A stretch of 64,000 nt of DNA. It comes from Primorskyibacter marinus (GTDB lineage: Bacteria; Pseudomonadota; Alphaproteobacteria; Rhodobacterales; Rhodobacteraceae). The notes under the pieces are model-generated. The model was not told the origin of the DNA and did not search any database. It was given only the letters and a program-made list of their open reading frames with translations. The stretch is taken from assembly GCF_003313245.1 (NCBI RefSeq), contig NZ_QJSD01000016.1:1-64000 (forward strand). Reading direction: 5' to 3'. Of the stretch, positions 17,227 through 24,587 are shown one piece after another. The position numbers and the translations under genes were made by a program. The number at the start of each line of letters is the position of its first letter. Within the stretch, counting starts at the first letter, position 1.

Positions 17227-18278
17227 ACACCCCCTTTCTGGCTTGGGGAATGCGCCGTCTTATTGCGGGCCGCGCACCGAACATGGCCGACATGGCCACC
17301 CGGAGCTGGGAGATCTGCCCCGCAGAGTCGCATACTTGCCCGCCCGCGATCCACCTGCCCGACGCGCTCGACCGTGTCACCGCCCTGTCGCCCTGGCGGG
17401 ATTGGCAGACCGAGCGGCGGTTCATCGAGGGCAGCATGATCGAACATGCCGCAACATGCGCCCATCTGATCGAGGATGTCGATATCGCCGGGGCTTACCT
17501 CTATCGCGGGACGGCCAGGATGCAGGCGGGCTTCGGCGCGCAGCAGGTGCTTCGCAGGGGGCGTGGTGCCACACAGCGACTTGCCGAGGCGCATCTTGTC
17601 TCCAACTGGGCCGGAAGCCAGTATTTCGGCATTTTTCTGCGCGCCGTGCTGCCGATGGAATTGCTGCCTGAAGTCGGCGCTCCGGCAATCTCAGTCGTCA
17701 CCAAACCCTATGAGCACGAAGAGGGCTATCGCGAGGTCCTGTCCATGCCGCGTCCGTCTTGCGTGACGGCGGCGCGGGTCAAGCGGCTGACCCTTTATAC
17801 GGATTTCGGGCAAAACGCGTCCAAGGCCGCACGCTATGCCGAACTGCGCGCGCGCCTGCGCCATACGCTTGGAACACCCCTGCCCGGCACGCGACCTGCG
17901 GGGGTCTATCTCAAGCGCGGGAACACCGGCGAACGCCGCCACCTTGTCAACGAGGCGCAGATCGAGGCCGTGTTGACGGCGCTTGGCTTCGATATTGTCG
18001 AACCGGCTGCCCTTGAGGCCCGGACGATTGCGCAGCGCCTGCTTGATGCGCCGGTGGTGGTCAGCGTGGAGGGCAGCCACCTGGCCCATGCGATCTACCC
18101 GATCGCCGAAAACGGTGCCTTGGTGGTGCTGCAACCGCCCGACCGGTTTGCCATGGCCTTCAAAGAGTTCACCGACCGGGCGGACCTGCGCTTTGCCTTC
18201 ACGGTCGGCCACCCTGCCCCCGACGGGTTTTCCGTGGCTATCGATGATCTGAAACAGACGCTGGATATGGTCTCATGA
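17208..18278 (+). CDS. GT61-family (DUF563) glycosyltransferase
   Basis: 356 residues. The C-terminal half carries the pattern of DUF563/GT61 enzymes: VYLKRGNTGERRHLVNE, GFDIVEPAALEARTIAQRLL and VVVSVEGSHLAHAIYPI, followed by GALVVLQPPDRF. In bacteria such proteins occur in capsule and exopolysaccharide loci. The frame can start at TTG 17208 or ATG 17217; both overlap the aminotransferase stop, and a GGA-containing site at about 17196 suits the TTG better. Its own stop overlaps the next gene as ATGA. No signal peptide, so it acts in the cytoplasm. Confidence 0.82.
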   Translation: MQSMQLNTPFLAWGMRRLIAGRAPNMADMATRSWEICPAESHTCPPAIHLPDALDRVTALSPWRDWQTERRFIEGSMIEHAATCAHLIEDVDIAGAYLYRGTARMQAGFGAQQVLRRGRGATQRLAEAHLVSNWAGSQYFGIFLRAVLPMELLPEVGAPAISVVTKPYEHEEGYREVLSMPRPSCVTAARVKRLTLYTDFGQNASKAARYAELRARLRHTLGTPLPGTRPAGVYLKRGNTGERRHLVNEAQIEAVLTALGFDIVEPAALEARTIAQRLLDAPVVVSVEGSHLAHAIYPIAENGALVVLQPPDRFAMAFKEFTDRADLRFAFTVGHPAPDGFSVAIDDLKQTLDMVS

Positions 18279-19495
18279 AAGCGGACGCCCCCCGGGAACT
18301 TATCCTCCTCCCTAGTCTCAAGGCACGGAAAGGGTCGGAGGGTCGTCTGGTCCTGACGCAGAAATACCTCGACGGCGCGGGCGAATACGCCCGAACATGG
18401 CCGGGTCCGGTTACCTCGCTTGTGAACCTGGAGACACGCCCGGGCATCGACATGGACCAGGTCGAAACAGAACTTGAGCACCCGACATCCAAGCTGGAAT
18501 TACGTCCGGGAGACATCGGAACATTGACCACCCGCCTTGAGCAAGCCGCCATTGTGCTGGCGCATCTGTCATCTTACGAAGCCGAGACCGCAGCGCTTTG
18601 CCACCGGACCGGCGTTCCCATCGTATTCACCAGCGAATACACGCCCCGGACCGAGATCCAGATCATCAATGCGTCGACACCCAATCCGTTGCGCAGGCTG
18701 CGACGCAAATTTTATATCCAAGGGGTTGAGCGACGGCGCCGCCAGATGCTGCGCGATCATGCCACCGGGCTGCAATGCAGCGGCACGCCGACTTACGATC
18801 TCTACAATTCGATCGCACCCAATCCAATGCTGTTCTTCGACAACCGGGTGCCGGCAGCGGATATCATCGACGACGGTGCCCTGAAGGCGAAATGTGCGCA
18901 GATGGCCTCGGGCGCGCCTCTGCGGCTGGTCTTCGGCGGACGGATCACGGCCATGAAGGGCGTGCTTGAATTGCCGCGCGTGGCCAAGGCGCTTGACCGG
19001 CACGGCGTACCCTACCAGATGGATATCTACGGCAGCGGCGACCTGGAAAAGGCGCTGCGCCGCGAGATCGCCCAGGCCGCGCTGTCAGACCGGGTGGCCT
19101 TGCATCCCCCGATGGATTTCCGCAGCGGCTGGATCCCCCTGCTGAAACGGCAGGCCGATCTCTTCGTGTGCTGCCACCCCCAGGGCGATCCCTCAAGCAC
19201 CTATCCCGAAGTCATGTCCTGCGGCGTCCCGATCGCCGGATATGCCAACGAGGCCTTTGCCGGCATCGTGCGCGAATCCGGTGCCGGCTGGAGCGTGCCG
19301 ATGCGTGACGCAACCGCGCTTGCCGCCCAGATCGCCCGGCTTCACGGTGATCGCGGCGCGTTGCAGGACATGGCCCGGCTGGGGCGCGGGTTTGCGCAAG
19401 ACCATTGCTTCGAGGCCACTTTCGAAAAACGCACCCGGCACCTGATCAGGGCTTCTCGGCTGGCCGAGGCCGAGAAACCCTTGCACATCGCGTAA
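18275..19495 (+). CDS. GT4-type glycosyltransferase
   Basis: 406 residues, start ATG overlapping the GT61 stop (ATGA). The donor-binding C-terminal domain starts at LRLVFGGRITAMKGVLELPR and holds MDIYGSGDLEKALRREI and the loop DPSSTYPEVMSCGVPIAGYA, in which the glutamate matches the E-x7-E region of GT4 enzymes. The N-terminal acceptor domain is divergent (PSLKARKGSEGRLVLTQKYLDG). It belongs to the unit that starts with the aminotransferase, so it may use or follow the amino sugar. Confidence 0.86.
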   Translation: MKADAPRELILLPSLKARKGSEGRLVLTQKYLDGAGEYARTWPGPVTSLVNLETRPGIDMDQVETELEHPTSKLELRPGDIGTLTTRLEQAAIVLAHLSSYEAETAALCHRTGVPIVFTSEYTPRTEIQIINASTPNPLRRLRRKFYIQGVERRRRQMLRDHATGLQCSGTPTYDLYNSIAPNPMLFFDNRVPAADIIDDGALKAKCAQMASGAPLRLVFGGRITAMKGVLELPRVAKALDRHGVPYQMDIYGSGDLEKALRREIAQAALSDRVALHPPMDFRSGWIPLLKRQADLFVCCHPQGDPSSTYPEVMSCGVPIAGYANEAFAGIVRESGAGWSVPMRDATALAAQIARLHGDRGALQDMARLGRGFAQDHCFEATFEKRTRHLIRASRLAEAEKPLHIA

Positions 19496-19511
19496 CCCGC
19501 AGGAGACCCGC

Positions 19512-20303
19512 ATGATCAGATCCCTTCTGGTGTTCATGACGACCCCCTCGAATTTCCTGATCCTGCTGGTCGTGGCGGGGTTGGCCCTGTTCCTGCTCCG
19601 CCTGCGCCACCTGGGCCTTTCTGCCATCGGGTTGGGCGCAGCGGGGCTGCTGGTCTTCGGCTATAGCTCGGCAAACGAATTACTTCTGGCTCCGCTGGTG
19701 TCACGCTTTCCGGCCATGACCGTGGCAGAGGCGCCAGAACCTTTCGGCATCGTGCTCGTGGGCGGCGGCGTCAACGAGGTGCATGCGCAACGCACCGGTG
19801 CGCTGATGGAGCTGACGGAGGACGGCGATGCGATCCCCATCGCGGCCCTGCTGGCCCGCCGCTTTCCCGATGCGCGGATCATCGTGAGTTCCGGCAGCGG
19901 TGCCGGCGGCCCCCCTGCCCCGCTGCGCCAGGCCGACGGGATGCGGCGCATCCTGCTGGAATTCGGCGTTGCCGATGACAGGATCGACGTCGAGGGCGCA
20001 TCCAGCAGCACCTTCGAACGCGTGCGCAATTCCATCGCGCTGATCGGGGATGACAAGGACAAAACATGGTGGGTTCTGAGTTCCGCCCACCGGATGCCCC
20101 GCGTGATCGGGACCTTCAGAAAGCTTGGGATGGATCCGGTGCCCTACCCGGTCGATTTCCGGTGGATTCCGCCATTCGATCCCTTCTACACCTATCACTT
20201 CACCGACGGGCTGCGGCTGACGGATCTCGCAGTCAAGGAATGGCTGGGGCTGGCATCCTACTGGCATCAGGGCAGGACCGCGTCCTATTTTCCCGCCCCC
20301 TGA
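19512..20303 (+). CDS. YdcF/SanA-like DUF218 membrane protein
   Basis: 263 residues. Two N-terminal hydrophobic helices (FLILLVVAGLALFLLRL and LSAIGLGAAGLLVFGYSSA) anchor a periplasmic DUF218 domain, with FGIVLVGGGVNEVHA as its first strand, RFPDARIIVSSGSG, the acidic-Ser region (VEGASSSTFERVRNS) and WWVLSSAHRMPRVIGTF. The family is linked to envelope and polysaccharide metabolism, but its reaction is unknown. It is the last gene of the aminotransferase unit; an imperfect 9-bp stem (GCCAAACCG/CGGTTTGGC, 20329-20357) follows. Confidence 0.85.
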   Translation: MIRSLLVFMTTPSNFLILLVVAGLALFLLRLRHLGLSAIGLGAAGLLVFGYSSANELLLAPLVSRFPAMTVAEAPEPFGIVLVGGGVNEVHAQRTGALMELTEDGDAIPIAALLARRFPDARIIVSSGSGAGGPPAPLRQADGMRRILLEFGVADDRIDVEGASSSTFERVRNSIALIGDDKDKTWWVLSSAHRMPRVIGTFRKLGMDPVPYPVDFRWIPPFDPFYTYHFTDGLRLTDLAVKEWLGLASYWHQGRTASYFPAP

Positions 20304-20361
20304 CCCAGTGAGATCGTCAATCCGCCCAGCCAAACCGGGCGATAGGTTCGGTTTGGCCACG

Positions 20362-20383
20362 AAAAAAGCGCTCCGATAAGCGC
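20362..20383 (-). terminator. Rho-independent terminator for the replication gene
   Basis: Read on the minus strand, the stem GCGCT-TATCGG-AGCGC is followed directly by six T residues. It lies about 170 bases past the repA stop, on the transcript's strand. The stem is short (5 bp, extendable by a G-C pair at the base), so termination strength is uncertain. Confidence 0.55.
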
Positions 20384-20460
20384 CCGTATTCACGCCTCCA
20401 TATTGCCACCCTGGCCTTGCGTCTTTTTGCACCACTCGCGCAAGCCAGTGTAGGACGAAG

Positions 20461-20478
20461 CGTTTCGCATGCGAAACG
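20461..20478. other. Palindromic centromere-like site (candidate parS 1)
   Basis: A perfect 18-bp palindrome CGTTTCGC-AT-GCGAAACG sits 73 bases past the repA stop. An almost identical 18-mer occurs at 24524-24541 on the other side of parAB, and I see no third full copy in the window. Such a pair bordering a rep-par module fits ParB binding sites. Assignment to ParB is inference. Confidence 0.65.
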
Positions 20479-20551
20479 GCCATCTACAAGGCCCTGATAT
20501 TGCGCTTTATTTTTAGTTTCTTGGTGGAAACCTTCCAGCGCAAGTCAGAGT

Positions 20552-21556
20552 TCAGCCCGCACTGCCACGCTTTTTCACCCAGCCCAGAAAGGCGCGGTCG
20601 GGGGATTTCAGGCGGGGGGCGCCGGAGGCGATCCAGACGGCCTGCCATTGGGCCTCAAGCGCATAGACATCAAGACCGGGCATCAGGGTGCGGGCGGCGG
20701 CAAACGTCTCGGGGGCAAGCTGTGGGGCGTGGGCGGTGGGCTCTATCACGGCGGCGATGGGCCGCACGCAGATCATATCCCCCTCTTCTTCGGTCAGCGT
20801 GTAATCGGGCAGGTGCGCATCGCGGATGATCTCGCGCAGCATCGCACGGAACACCCGGCGCGGGCTGGCAGAGCCGGATTTCTTGCACAATGTCTCGACC
20901 GACACCCGCCATTCCGGCTGCCGTCCGCAATGCTTGCGGCACAGTTCGTAGATCCGACGTTCCAGCGGCCGGCGCAGGGTGAAATAGTCCCGGCTGAGCG
21001 TCAGCACGGATTTCGACAGCACCGCGCGGTAAAGCCATTCCGACAGCGTCACCGCCACGCTGACCATGCGGCCCCCACGGGTGCGGCGGACGATCTCCCA
21101 GCTTTCGATCAGGCCAAAACCGGTGGTGACCTCGAAAGGGTCCGTCTTTGGGCCGGTGGTGATATTGGTGGTGACGCGCGTGCCGGCCAGCCGCTCGAAC
21201 GCATCGCGCAGCCGCCGGTAGCCATCGCCGGAGGTCTCGCGTCCCGTGGCCAACAACAGATCATGCGCGGTCAGCGTCAGCGTGCGATGGGTGGCCCGGC
21301 CGGCATTGAGCGCCGCCATAAGCTGGGAGATACAGAAAATCAGGATATCGGCATCAAAGATCGTCGCCCGGCCCTTGACCGAGGGCGTGACCGTCACCTC
21401 GATATCGTTGTGGCGGTATTCGATGATCCGGCGATCGGGCCGCGTGGACAGCGAGAACAGCGGATGTTCCATCGAGGCAAGGTCGTGCTTGGGGACCGCC
21501 GCGAAAAAATCGCATACGAAAAAGTCACCCGCCGCCTGCGGGGACCCGGTGTTCAC
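20552..21556 (-). CDS. repA: Plasmid replication initiator RepA (RPA family)
   Basis: 334 residues from a GTG start. The N-terminal block FFVCDFFAAVPKHDLASMEHPLFSLS is typical of the replication initiator protein A family found on alphaproteobacterial plasmids; the middle has a basic DNA-binding winged-helix layout (YRRLRDAFERLAGTRVTTNI, FTLRRPLERRIYELCRKHCG) and a C-terminal accessory region. It binds iterons to open the origin and recruits the host replisome. It is divergent from parA, with three 22-bp direct repeats upstream of the start, and has a minus-strand terminator downstream. The stop upstream of the GTG limits the start choice; the ATG at 21472 would delete a conserved block. It is the best evidence that this is an extrachromosomal replicon. 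Confidence 0.9.
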   Translation of the reverse strand: MNTGSPQAAGDFFVCDFFAAVPKHDLASMEHPLFSLSTRPDRRIIEYRHNDIEVTVTPSVKGRATIFDADILIFCISQLMAALNAGRATHRTLTLTAHDLLLATGRETSGDGYRRLRDAFERLAGTRVTTNITTGPKTDPFEVTTGFGLIESWEIVRRTRGGRMVSVAVTLSEWLYRAVLSKSVLTLSRDYFTLRRPLERRIYELCRKHCGRQPEWRVSVETLCKKSGSASPRRVFRAMLREIIRDAHLPDYTLTEEEGDMICVRPIAAVIEPTAHAPQLAPETFAAARTLMPGLDVYALEAQWQAVWIASGAPRLKSPDRAFLGWVKKRGSAG

Positions 21557-21732
21557 CGCCGCCTTGTCGCGCAGCCGCGACTCCGGTCTTCATCTGCCAT
21601 GCTCTGCTCGCTCTCGTACCTGGCGCTTTTTTTTTCCCGTGGTCCGAAAACCCAGGGGCGCTCTTCGGTGTTTCAGTGACACCCACATTAGAAAGGCCGC
21701 ACGATTCTGTCCACAAGCACGTCCGCTGAAAT

Positions 21733-21798
21733 CGTGGGACCGGAGTCACCTGAGCGTGGGATCAGAGTCGCCTTTTCGTGGCATCAGAGTCACAGGAA
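21733..21798. repeat. Three tandem 22-bp iterons (replication origin)
   Basis: Three direct repeats in exact 22-bp register begin at 21733, 21755 and 21777. Each opens with CGTGG and contains GAGTC (cores CGTGGGACCGGAGTCACC, CGTGGGATCAGAGTCGCC, CGTGGCATCAGAGTCACA). Period 22 gives two helical turns, so bound initiator molecules would line up on one face. They lie upstream of repA and next to an AT-rich tract. Confidence 0.8.
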
Positions 21799-21856
21799 CT
21801 TTGTTAGAGAGGCAAAACCATTTTGAATACAGGGCTTTACGGGAAAGCCTCTGATC

Positions 21857-21895
21857 CTGTAACTAATTAATAACCAAATAATAACTAAGCAGCAC
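21857..21895. other. AT-rich tract next to the iterons, possible DNA unwinding element
   Basis: About 40 bases of almost pure A/T (core TAACTAATTAATAACCAAAT) lie 60 bases beyond the iterons, in strong contrast to the GC-rich surroundings. This is where origin melting is expected in iteron plasmids. Role is inferred from position and composition. Confidence 0.5.
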
Positions 21896-21980
21896 TTTGA
21901 AGCTGCGCTTCTCGTCGTCGCAGTACATGCTGGCAAGCCATTGGATTTGCATAGAACCCCCATAGATGAGCAATGTTTTC

Positions 21981-22020
21981 TTGCATGTAGCGTGTTTTGC
22001 GGTATCTTGCAGAAAACACG
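21981..22020 (+). promoter_or_regulatory. Probable parAB promoter with operator-like inverted repeat
   Basis: TTGCAT (21981-21986) and TATCTT (22003-22008) are spaced by 16 bases and resemble a -35/-10 pair. The -10 lies inside an inverted repeat, CGTGTTTT at 21991-21998 and AAAACACG at 22013-22020 with a 14-base centre. ParA proteins with an N-terminal DNA-binding extension commonly repress their own operon, so this is a plausible ParA operator. The parA start codon is 17 bases downstream of the repeat. Confidence 0.5.
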
Positions 22021-22036
22021 GCATATCGAGAGGGTC

Positions 22037-23452
22037 ATGAGCAGTACATCCTCCCCCCCACCCTATTTCAGAATCGCCCCCGATGCGGCGATGTCGGCAA
22101 TGGAGGATCCGGTCAGAACGACGGATTTCGCCGAAATCGCCGAGGCCTGCCTGCGTGGCCGCAGCGACCTGGCCGGGCGCGGCATGAATCCGGATGGCTC
22201 CAAGACGCTGCGGCTGTTTTCCACTTGGGAGATCACCAAATATCTCATCCCCGTGGCGCCCGCACATTTCCGGCGCGTGCTGCGCGCCCATCCCGAATTG
22301 CCGCAAGGCCAGTCGGAAACCGATGGCGGTGCCAAATGGTTCACCTTCAGCGAAGTATTGCAGCTTCGGACGCATTTCGGGACGGAAGGCTCCAAGGCCA
22401 AGGAATACCTGCCCTACCGACCCAAAGGATTGCCGGCCAAGACCGTTGCAGTGGCGAATTTCAAGGGCGGCGTCGGCAAGACATCCACCGCCGCGCATCT
22501 GGCCATGTCGGCCGCGCTGGACGGGTACAAGGTGCTGGTGATCGATCTGGACAGTCAGGGGTCCATGACCTCGATCCTGAACGGGCAGGTGGCCGATGAA
22601 TGGCAGACCGTCTTTCCGATGATTGCCAGGCATTACGCGGAATACCTGCGGGCCGAGAACCAGCGGCGCCTTGACCGCGGAGAAGCCCCCCTGCCCCTGG
22701 ACGACACGCTGAGCGAGGCGCTGGAGATCAATCCTGCCGATCTTGTCCGGCCCACGCATTGGCCGAATATCGACCTGATCGGCGCGCAGCTCAATCTCTA
22801 TTGGTCAGAGTTCCAGATCCCGGTCTGGCGCATGGCCGGGCGCAGCTGGAAGCTTTGGGATGCGCTGAGCGAGGCGCTGGAGAGCGGCGGGCTGCTCGAC
22901 AGTTACGATCTTGTGGTGCTCGATACCCCCCCTGCCCTTGGCTATCTGACGATCAACGGTCTGGCAGCGGCGGATATCCTGATCGTGCCCACCGGTGCCT
23001 CTTTCGTTGAATTTGACAGCACCGGACGGTTCTTCGACATGCTGCATGCCGCCTTTCAATCGATCGAGGAAGGCGAGAACATGGCCGCCCGTGCCCTGGG
23101 GCGCCCTGAACTGCGTTTCGAATGGGATGCGGTGCAAACCGTGATCACCCGCTTCGATTCCAGCCAGCAGGCGGAAATGGCCGGGCTGATGCAGACCTAT
23201 CTGGGCCACCGCCTGTCGCCTTTCCGGCAGGATTACACGGCACTGATCGGACAGGCCGGAGAGCGCGTCCACGGCATCTACGAGGCCGATTACCGCGATT
23301 TCAACCGTGACACCTATGCGCGCGGGCGCGCGGCCTTTGACGAGACCTATGCCGCGTTCAAGCGGCTTCTCGTGGGCAGTTGGCGCCGGGACGAACTGGC
23401 CCGGGAGAAAGAGGGCAGGGCGTCGCGGGATGCGGCTCTGAACGCGGGTTAG
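22037..23452 (+). CDS. parA: Partition ATPase ParA (long form with N-terminal DNA-binding region)
   Basis: 471 residues from the ATG at 22037, which has GAGAGGG just upstream; the frame is open further 5' but that part overlaps the promoter. A long N-terminal region (about 130 residues, with the MerR-like FSTWEITKYLIPVAPAHFRR) precedes the deviant Walker A box VANFKGGVGKTSTAAHLAMS, then VIDLDSQGSMTS and LVVLDTPPALGYLTINGLAAAD as Walker A' and B. This is the type Ia layout, acting both as partition motor and as autorepressor. parB follows after 28 bases. Confidence 0.92.
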   Translation: MSSTSSPPPYFRIAPDAAMSAMEDPVRTTDFAEIAEACLRGRSDLAGRGMNPDGSKTLRLFSTWEITKYLIPVAPAHFRRVLRAHPELPQGQSETDGGAKWFTFSEVLQLRTHFGTEGSKAKEYLPYRPKGLPAKTVAVANFKGGVGKTSTAAHLAMSAALDGYKVLVIDLDSQGSMTSILNGQVADEWQTVFPMIARHYAEYLRAENQRRLDRGEAPLPLDDTLSEALEINPADLVRPTHWPNIDLIGAQLNLYWSEFQIPVWRMAGRSWKLWDALSEALESGGLLDSYDLVVLDTPPALGYLTINGLAAADILIVPTGASFVEFDSTGRFFDMLHAAFQSIEEGENMAARALGRPELRFEWDAVQTVITRFDSSQQAEMAGLMQTYLGHRLSPFRQDYTALIGQAGERVHGIYEADYRDFNRDTYARGRAAFDETYAAFKRLLVGSWRRDELAREKEGRASRDAALNAG

Positions 23453-23480
23453 GGCCTGCATATACAGGAGGAACGGGATC

Positions 23481-24470
23481 ATGGCGAAACGCAGGCGGCT
23501 GGAACCGGCAAACCCGGCAAGCGGGCAGCAGGGGCTGGAGACAAAGGGCTATGTGAACGGCTGGGCCGGGTCGCCACGCCGGGCCGCCCCGATTGCCGAT
23601 ATTGCGGATGATGCGGCGGGGCAGGCGGCCTTCGAGGAGGTCGCAGGCGCGCTGCAATCGGCCCGCGAAGAGGGGCGGCTGATCCAGCGCATTTCTCTGG
23701 ACGAGATCCGGCGCGATCATCTGCTGCGCGACCGGCTTACGCTGGACGAAGAAGAAATGGCTGCGCTGGAGGCGAGCATCGCGAGCCGGGGCCAGCAAAC
23801 CCCGGTGGAGCTGGTGGCGCTGCCTGCGGGGGGATACGGGTTGATCTCGGGGTTGCGGCGGGTCGAGGCGCTGCGCAGGCTGGGGCAGGGGACGGTGCTG
23901 GCGCTGGTGCGTGCGCCCGAAAGCTCCGAAGCTGCGTATCTGGCCATGGTCGAGGAAAACGAGATCCGGGCCAACCTGTCCTTTTACGAACGCGCCCGGG
24001 TCGCGGCAGAGGCTGCGGGCATCGGGGTCTACCCCTCGCCAAAGGTCGCTGTACAGGCGCTTTTTGCGCATGCCAGTGCCTCGAAACGCTCCAAGATCCA
24101 GTCTTTCGTGACACTGCATGAGGCGCTTGGATCCGCTTTGCATTTCCCGGAGAGCATCCCCGAAAAGCTGGGCCTGGCGCTGGTGAAGGCCATCGACACA
24201 GTGCCTGCCTTCGGGGTGCGGTTGCGCGACAGTTTGCGCAAGACCCCCGCAACGGATGCTGCGGCGGAACGGGCGGCGCTGGAACGCGCGCTGGCGCGGG
24301 CCGAAAGCAAGGCGACAGACAGGAAGGTTGCTTCCGGACCCCGTGGCGAAGAGGTGGCGCAGGGTCTGTTTCTGGAAACTGCGCGCGGAAAGATCGTGCT
24401 GCGGGGGCAGAGGCTTGATGCCGGGTTGGTGGAAGACCTGCGGCGTTGGCTGGCTGGACGCGACGCCTGA
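23481..24470 (+). CDS. parB: Partition protein ParB
   Basis: 329 residues with a strong AGGAGG site upstream. The ParB/Spo0J N-terminal nuclease-like domain is seen as LTLDEEEMAALEASIASRGQ, TPVELVALPAGGYGLISGLRRVEALRRLG and MVEENEIRANLSFYERARVA, the last being the arginine-rich CTP-binding/hinge region of the family. A helix-turn-helix region follows (YPSPKVAVQALFAHASASKRSKIQSF) and a C-terminal dimerisation segment. It binds parS and links plasmid copies to ParA. The palindromes at 20461 and 24524 are the candidate sites. Confidence 0.9.
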   Translation: MAKRRRLEPANPASGQQGLETKGYVNGWAGSPRRAAPIADIADDAAGQAAFEEVAGALQSAREEGRLIQRISLDEIRRDHLLRDRLTLDEEEMAALEASIASRGQQTPVELVALPAGGYGLISGLRRVEALRRLGQGTVLALVRAPESSEAAYLAMVEENEIRANLSFYERARVAAEAAGIGVYPSPKVAVQALFAHASASKRSKIQSFVTLHEALGSALHFPESIPEKLGLALVKAIDTVPAFGVRLRDSLRKTPATDAAAERAALERALARAESKATDRKVASGPRGEEVAQGLFLETARGKIVLRGQRLDAGLVEDLRRWLAGRDA

Positions 24471-24523
24471 TTTTCCCGAATTATTTCAGGAAAATTAAGT
24501 AAAAACAATATTTTGGAATATGG

Positions 24524-24541
24524 CGTTTCGCACGCGAAACG
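24524..24541. other. Palindromic centromere-like site (candidate parS 2)
   Basis: CGTTTCGC-AC-GCGAAACG, identical in both 8-bp arms to the palindrome at 20461-20478; only one central base differs. It sits 54 bases after the parB stop. The position directly 3' of parB is common for plasmid centromeres. Confidence 0.65.
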
Positions 24542-24549
24542 AAAAACAA

Positions 24550-24579
24550 CCCGGCCGCCGCAACGAAGCGGCGGCCGGG
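24550..24579 (-). terminator. Strong hairpin between parB and the RTX gene
   Basis: A perfect 12-bp GC stem, CCCGGCCGCCGC / GCGGCGGCCGGG with an AACGAA loop, lies between the convergent stops of parB and the RTX protein. On the minus strand it is followed by a T-rich run (GTTGTTTTTCGTTT), so it should end the RTX transcript; on the plus strand there is no T-run, and it would act there only as a pause or RNA-stability stem. Confidence 0.75.
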
Positions 24580-24587
24580 TCAGACGA

